Positions 6,178 to 7,595 of a DNA stretch of 7,595 bases are shown one piece after another. Both the position numbers and the translations under genes were made by a program. Within the stretch, counting starts at the first letter, position 1. Each line of letters starts with the position of its first letter. Origin of the DNA: Actinomycetota bacterium (lineage in GTDB: Bacteria; Actinomycetota; Actinomycetes; Nanopelagicales; Nanopelagicaceae). The notes under the pieces are model-generated. The model did no database searches, was not told the origin of the DNA, and saw only the letters and a list, made by a program, of their open reading frames with translations. The stretch spans positions 1-7,595 of the forward strand of contig SXMA01000039.1 of assembly GCA_005777515.1 (NCBI GenBank). The letters are read 5' to 3'.

Positions 6178-6704
6178 GGCTTTGATTTCACCACATCTTT
6201 GAGATATTGATAGCCGGTGATGAAGGTAAGGGCGATAGCAATTGCAAGCAAGATATCTCTTGGAGTATGAAGCGCCTCAGGCAGAGGAAGTATGTAGAAA
6301 CCTACTGAGAAGTTCTGCAGAAGAGTCTTTATCTTTCCGCCCTTACTGGCGCTTATCACTCTTCTCTTGATTACTAGAAGGCGCAGAACTGTAATGCCAA
6401 CTTCTCGGGTAAGAATCAATGCCGTAACCCACCAAGGCATCTTGCCTAGAATCGAAAGTCCAATTAATGCAGTAGCGATAAAAGCTTTATCAGCAATCGG
6501 ATCTAAAATAATTCCAAAAGATGAAATCTGATTCCAACGTCTTGCAATAATCCCATCTAGAACATCAGTCATGCCAACTATAAAGAAGGAGAACCAAGCA
6601 ATTACCTGCCAGCTTGGGTCATCTCCCCCATTTTTAAATAGCGCCCAAGCACAAAATGGAAGAGCTGCTATCCGGGCAATGGTTAGGGCGTTAGGAAGAT
6701 TCAT
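6174..6704 (-). CDS. pgsA: CDP-diacylglycerol--glycerol-3-phosphate 3-phosphatidyltransferase PgsA
   Basis: Membrane enzyme of 176 residues that makes phosphatidylglycerol phosphate from CDP-diacylglycerol and glycerol-3-phosphate, the first step to phosphatidylglycerol and cardiolipin. The CDP-alcohol phosphotransferase signature D-x2-DG-x2-AR-x8-G-x3-D-x3-D is perfect: D47, D50, G51, A54, R55, G64, D68, D72. It opens with [11 protein letters not shown], typical of PgsA, and shows several hydrophobic segments (about 8-22, 33-46, 74-86, 90-110, 150-165). It overlaps rimO upstream and cinA downstream through ATGA junctions. Related enzymes (phosphatidylinositol phosphate or cardiolipin synthases) share the signature, but length, start and neighbourhood match the PGP synthase next to clgR in mycobacteria. 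Confidence 0.94.
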   Translation of the reverse strand: MNLPNALTIARIAALPFCAWALFKNGGDDPSWQVIAWFSFFIVGMTDVLDGIIARRWNQISSFGIILDPIADKAFIATALIGLSILGKMPWWVTALILTREVGITVLRLLVIKRRVISASKGGKIKTLLQNFSVGFYILPLPEALHTPRDILLAIAIALTFITGYQYLKDVVKSKP

Positions 6705-7595
6705 AGGCTCTGGGCAATCAAATCCGCCCCTGAAGTATCGGTAATGATGGCATCGACATACTGCCCGACTTTATAACCAGCACTAGGCCGTCCTGCAATG
6801 GTTACAAAGGTGCTGGAATCAACCTCTGGCCCCTGGTGCTCAGCTCTTCCCTCTTGGAGTTCTTCATCTTCGATTAGAACTCTAACTCTCTGTCCAATTC
6901 GATCTGTTGCTCGCTGCATCACTAACTCTTCAGCAATCATCGTTAATTCACTGGTTCGCTCATTAATAACTTGCGGATCCAACTTTCCATCAAGTGTCAG
7001 CGCTTCCGTTTTATCTTCATCAGAATAGGCAAAGATTCCAATTGCATCAAGATTTGATGAATTAACAAAGTCCACTAGCTCTTGATACTCACCCTGGCTC
7101 TCGCCAGGAAATCCCACAATAAAGTTGGAGCGAATTCCAGCCTCTGGGCTAAGTGCTCTTATCTGAGTTATTAGGTGTAGGAACTTCTCGCCATCGCCAA
7201 AACGTCGCATCCTTCTAAGAAGAGTGCCCGAGGCGTGTTGAAATGAGATATCAAAGTAGGGAACAACTTTCTCTGTGGCAATCAGGGCCTGCAGTAGCGT
7301 CGGCCTAATCTCGGCTGGCTGCAGATATGAAGCCCTGATGCGCTCGATTCCATCTATTTTGGAAAGTGCTGGCAGTAATTTCTCCATCGCTTTTAAATCA
7401 CCAAGATCTTTTCCATAAGAGGTGGTGTTTTCGCTAACTAAGAAGAGTTCGCTTACGCCATTTTCTGCTAGCCACCTAGCTTCGGCAATAATTTCATCCG
7501 GAGTTCTTGAAACAAAAGATCCTCTAAATTGCGGGATAGCGCAGAAGGAACATCTGCGGTCACAACCCGAAGCAATTTTCAAGGGAGCCATTGGT
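6701..7595 (-). CDS. rimO: Ribosomal protein S12 methylthiotransferase RimO (5' end missing)
   Basis: Radical-SAM enzyme that methylthiolates a conserved aspartate of ribosomal protein S12. The reading frame runs off the window: the first visible codon is CCA (Pro) before [10 protein letters not shown], so the N-terminal UPF0004 domain, roughly a third of the protein, lies outside. Present are the cluster motif C-DRR-C-SF-C followed by [12 protein letters not shown] (the RGSxxSR form typical of RimO rather than MiaB), [37 protein letters not shown] and a C-terminal TRAM domain with PEVDSSTFV. The ATG at 7591 is internal. The TGA stop overlaps the pgsA ATG, marking the visible beginning of the rimO-pgsA-cinA run. 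It is a paralogue of MiaB at the other end of the window. Confidence 0.95.
   Translation of the reverse strand, partial: PMAPLKIASGCDRRCSFCAIPQFRGSFVSRTPDEIIAEARWLAENGVSELFLVSENTTSYGKDLGDLKAMEKLLPALSKIDGIERIRASYLQPAEIRPTLLQALIATEKVVPYFDISFQHASGTLLRRMRRFGDGEKFLHLITQIRALSPEAGIRSNFIVGFPGESQGEYQELVDFVNSSNLDAIGIFAYSDEDKTEALTLDGKLDPQVINERTSELTMIAEELVMQRATDRIGQRVRVLIEDEELQEGRAEHQGPEVDSSTFVTIAGRPSAGYKVGQYVDAIITDTSGADLIAQSL

Overview
The window looks like chromosomal DNA from a low-to-moderate G+C actinobacterium with a compact genome. The gene set and order (rimO-pgsA-cinA-clgR ... DUF3046 ... recA-recX-miaB) is the block known from Mycobacterium and Streptomyces relatives. ClgR and DUF3046 are actinobacterial hallmarks. 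Composition is somewhat below 50% G+C by eye, spacers are very short and ATGA overlaps are frequent. This would fit a streamlined freshwater lineage such as the acI/Nanopelagicales group, but the lineage is inference, not something the sequence proves.

Right half (about 4626-7595, minus strand): a head-to-tail run of rimO (5' end cut by the window edge), pgsA, a stand-alone CinA C-terminal domain gene, clgR, a TetR-family regulator and a DUF3046 gene. rimO/pgsA and pgsA/cinA share ATGA stop/start overlaps. The remaining gaps are 39, 21 and 16 nt, so the run is probably one transcript, perhaps with an extra start before clgR.

Middle (3191-4633, plus strand): one cytochrome P450 with all signature motifs. 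It lies between DUF3046 and recA, which are direct neighbours in Mycobacterium tuberculosis. Its 3' end overlaps the 3' end of DUF3046 by 8 nt, and it is divergent from recA.

Left half (1-3037, minus strand): recA, recX and miaB, with recA and recX overlapping. The first 15 bases hold an ATG overlapping the miaB stop and reading MKVIV, possibly the start of miaA.

The recA/P450 intergenic region (3038-3190) is the densest regulatory stretch. It holds an actinobacterial SOS (LexA) box, a perfect 8-bp inverted repeat with a 5-nt centre, a GNRA-type hairpin in the recA leader, and the Shine-Dalgarno that fixes the recA start. The functional themes are DNA repair (RecA, RecX), proteolysis/stress control (ClgR), tRNA and ribosome methylthiolation (MiaB, RimO), phospholipid synthesis (PgsA) and NAD recycling (CinA/PncC). 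I see no clearly new multi-gene system. The unusual elements are the P450 placed in a conserved locus and its shared control region with recA.
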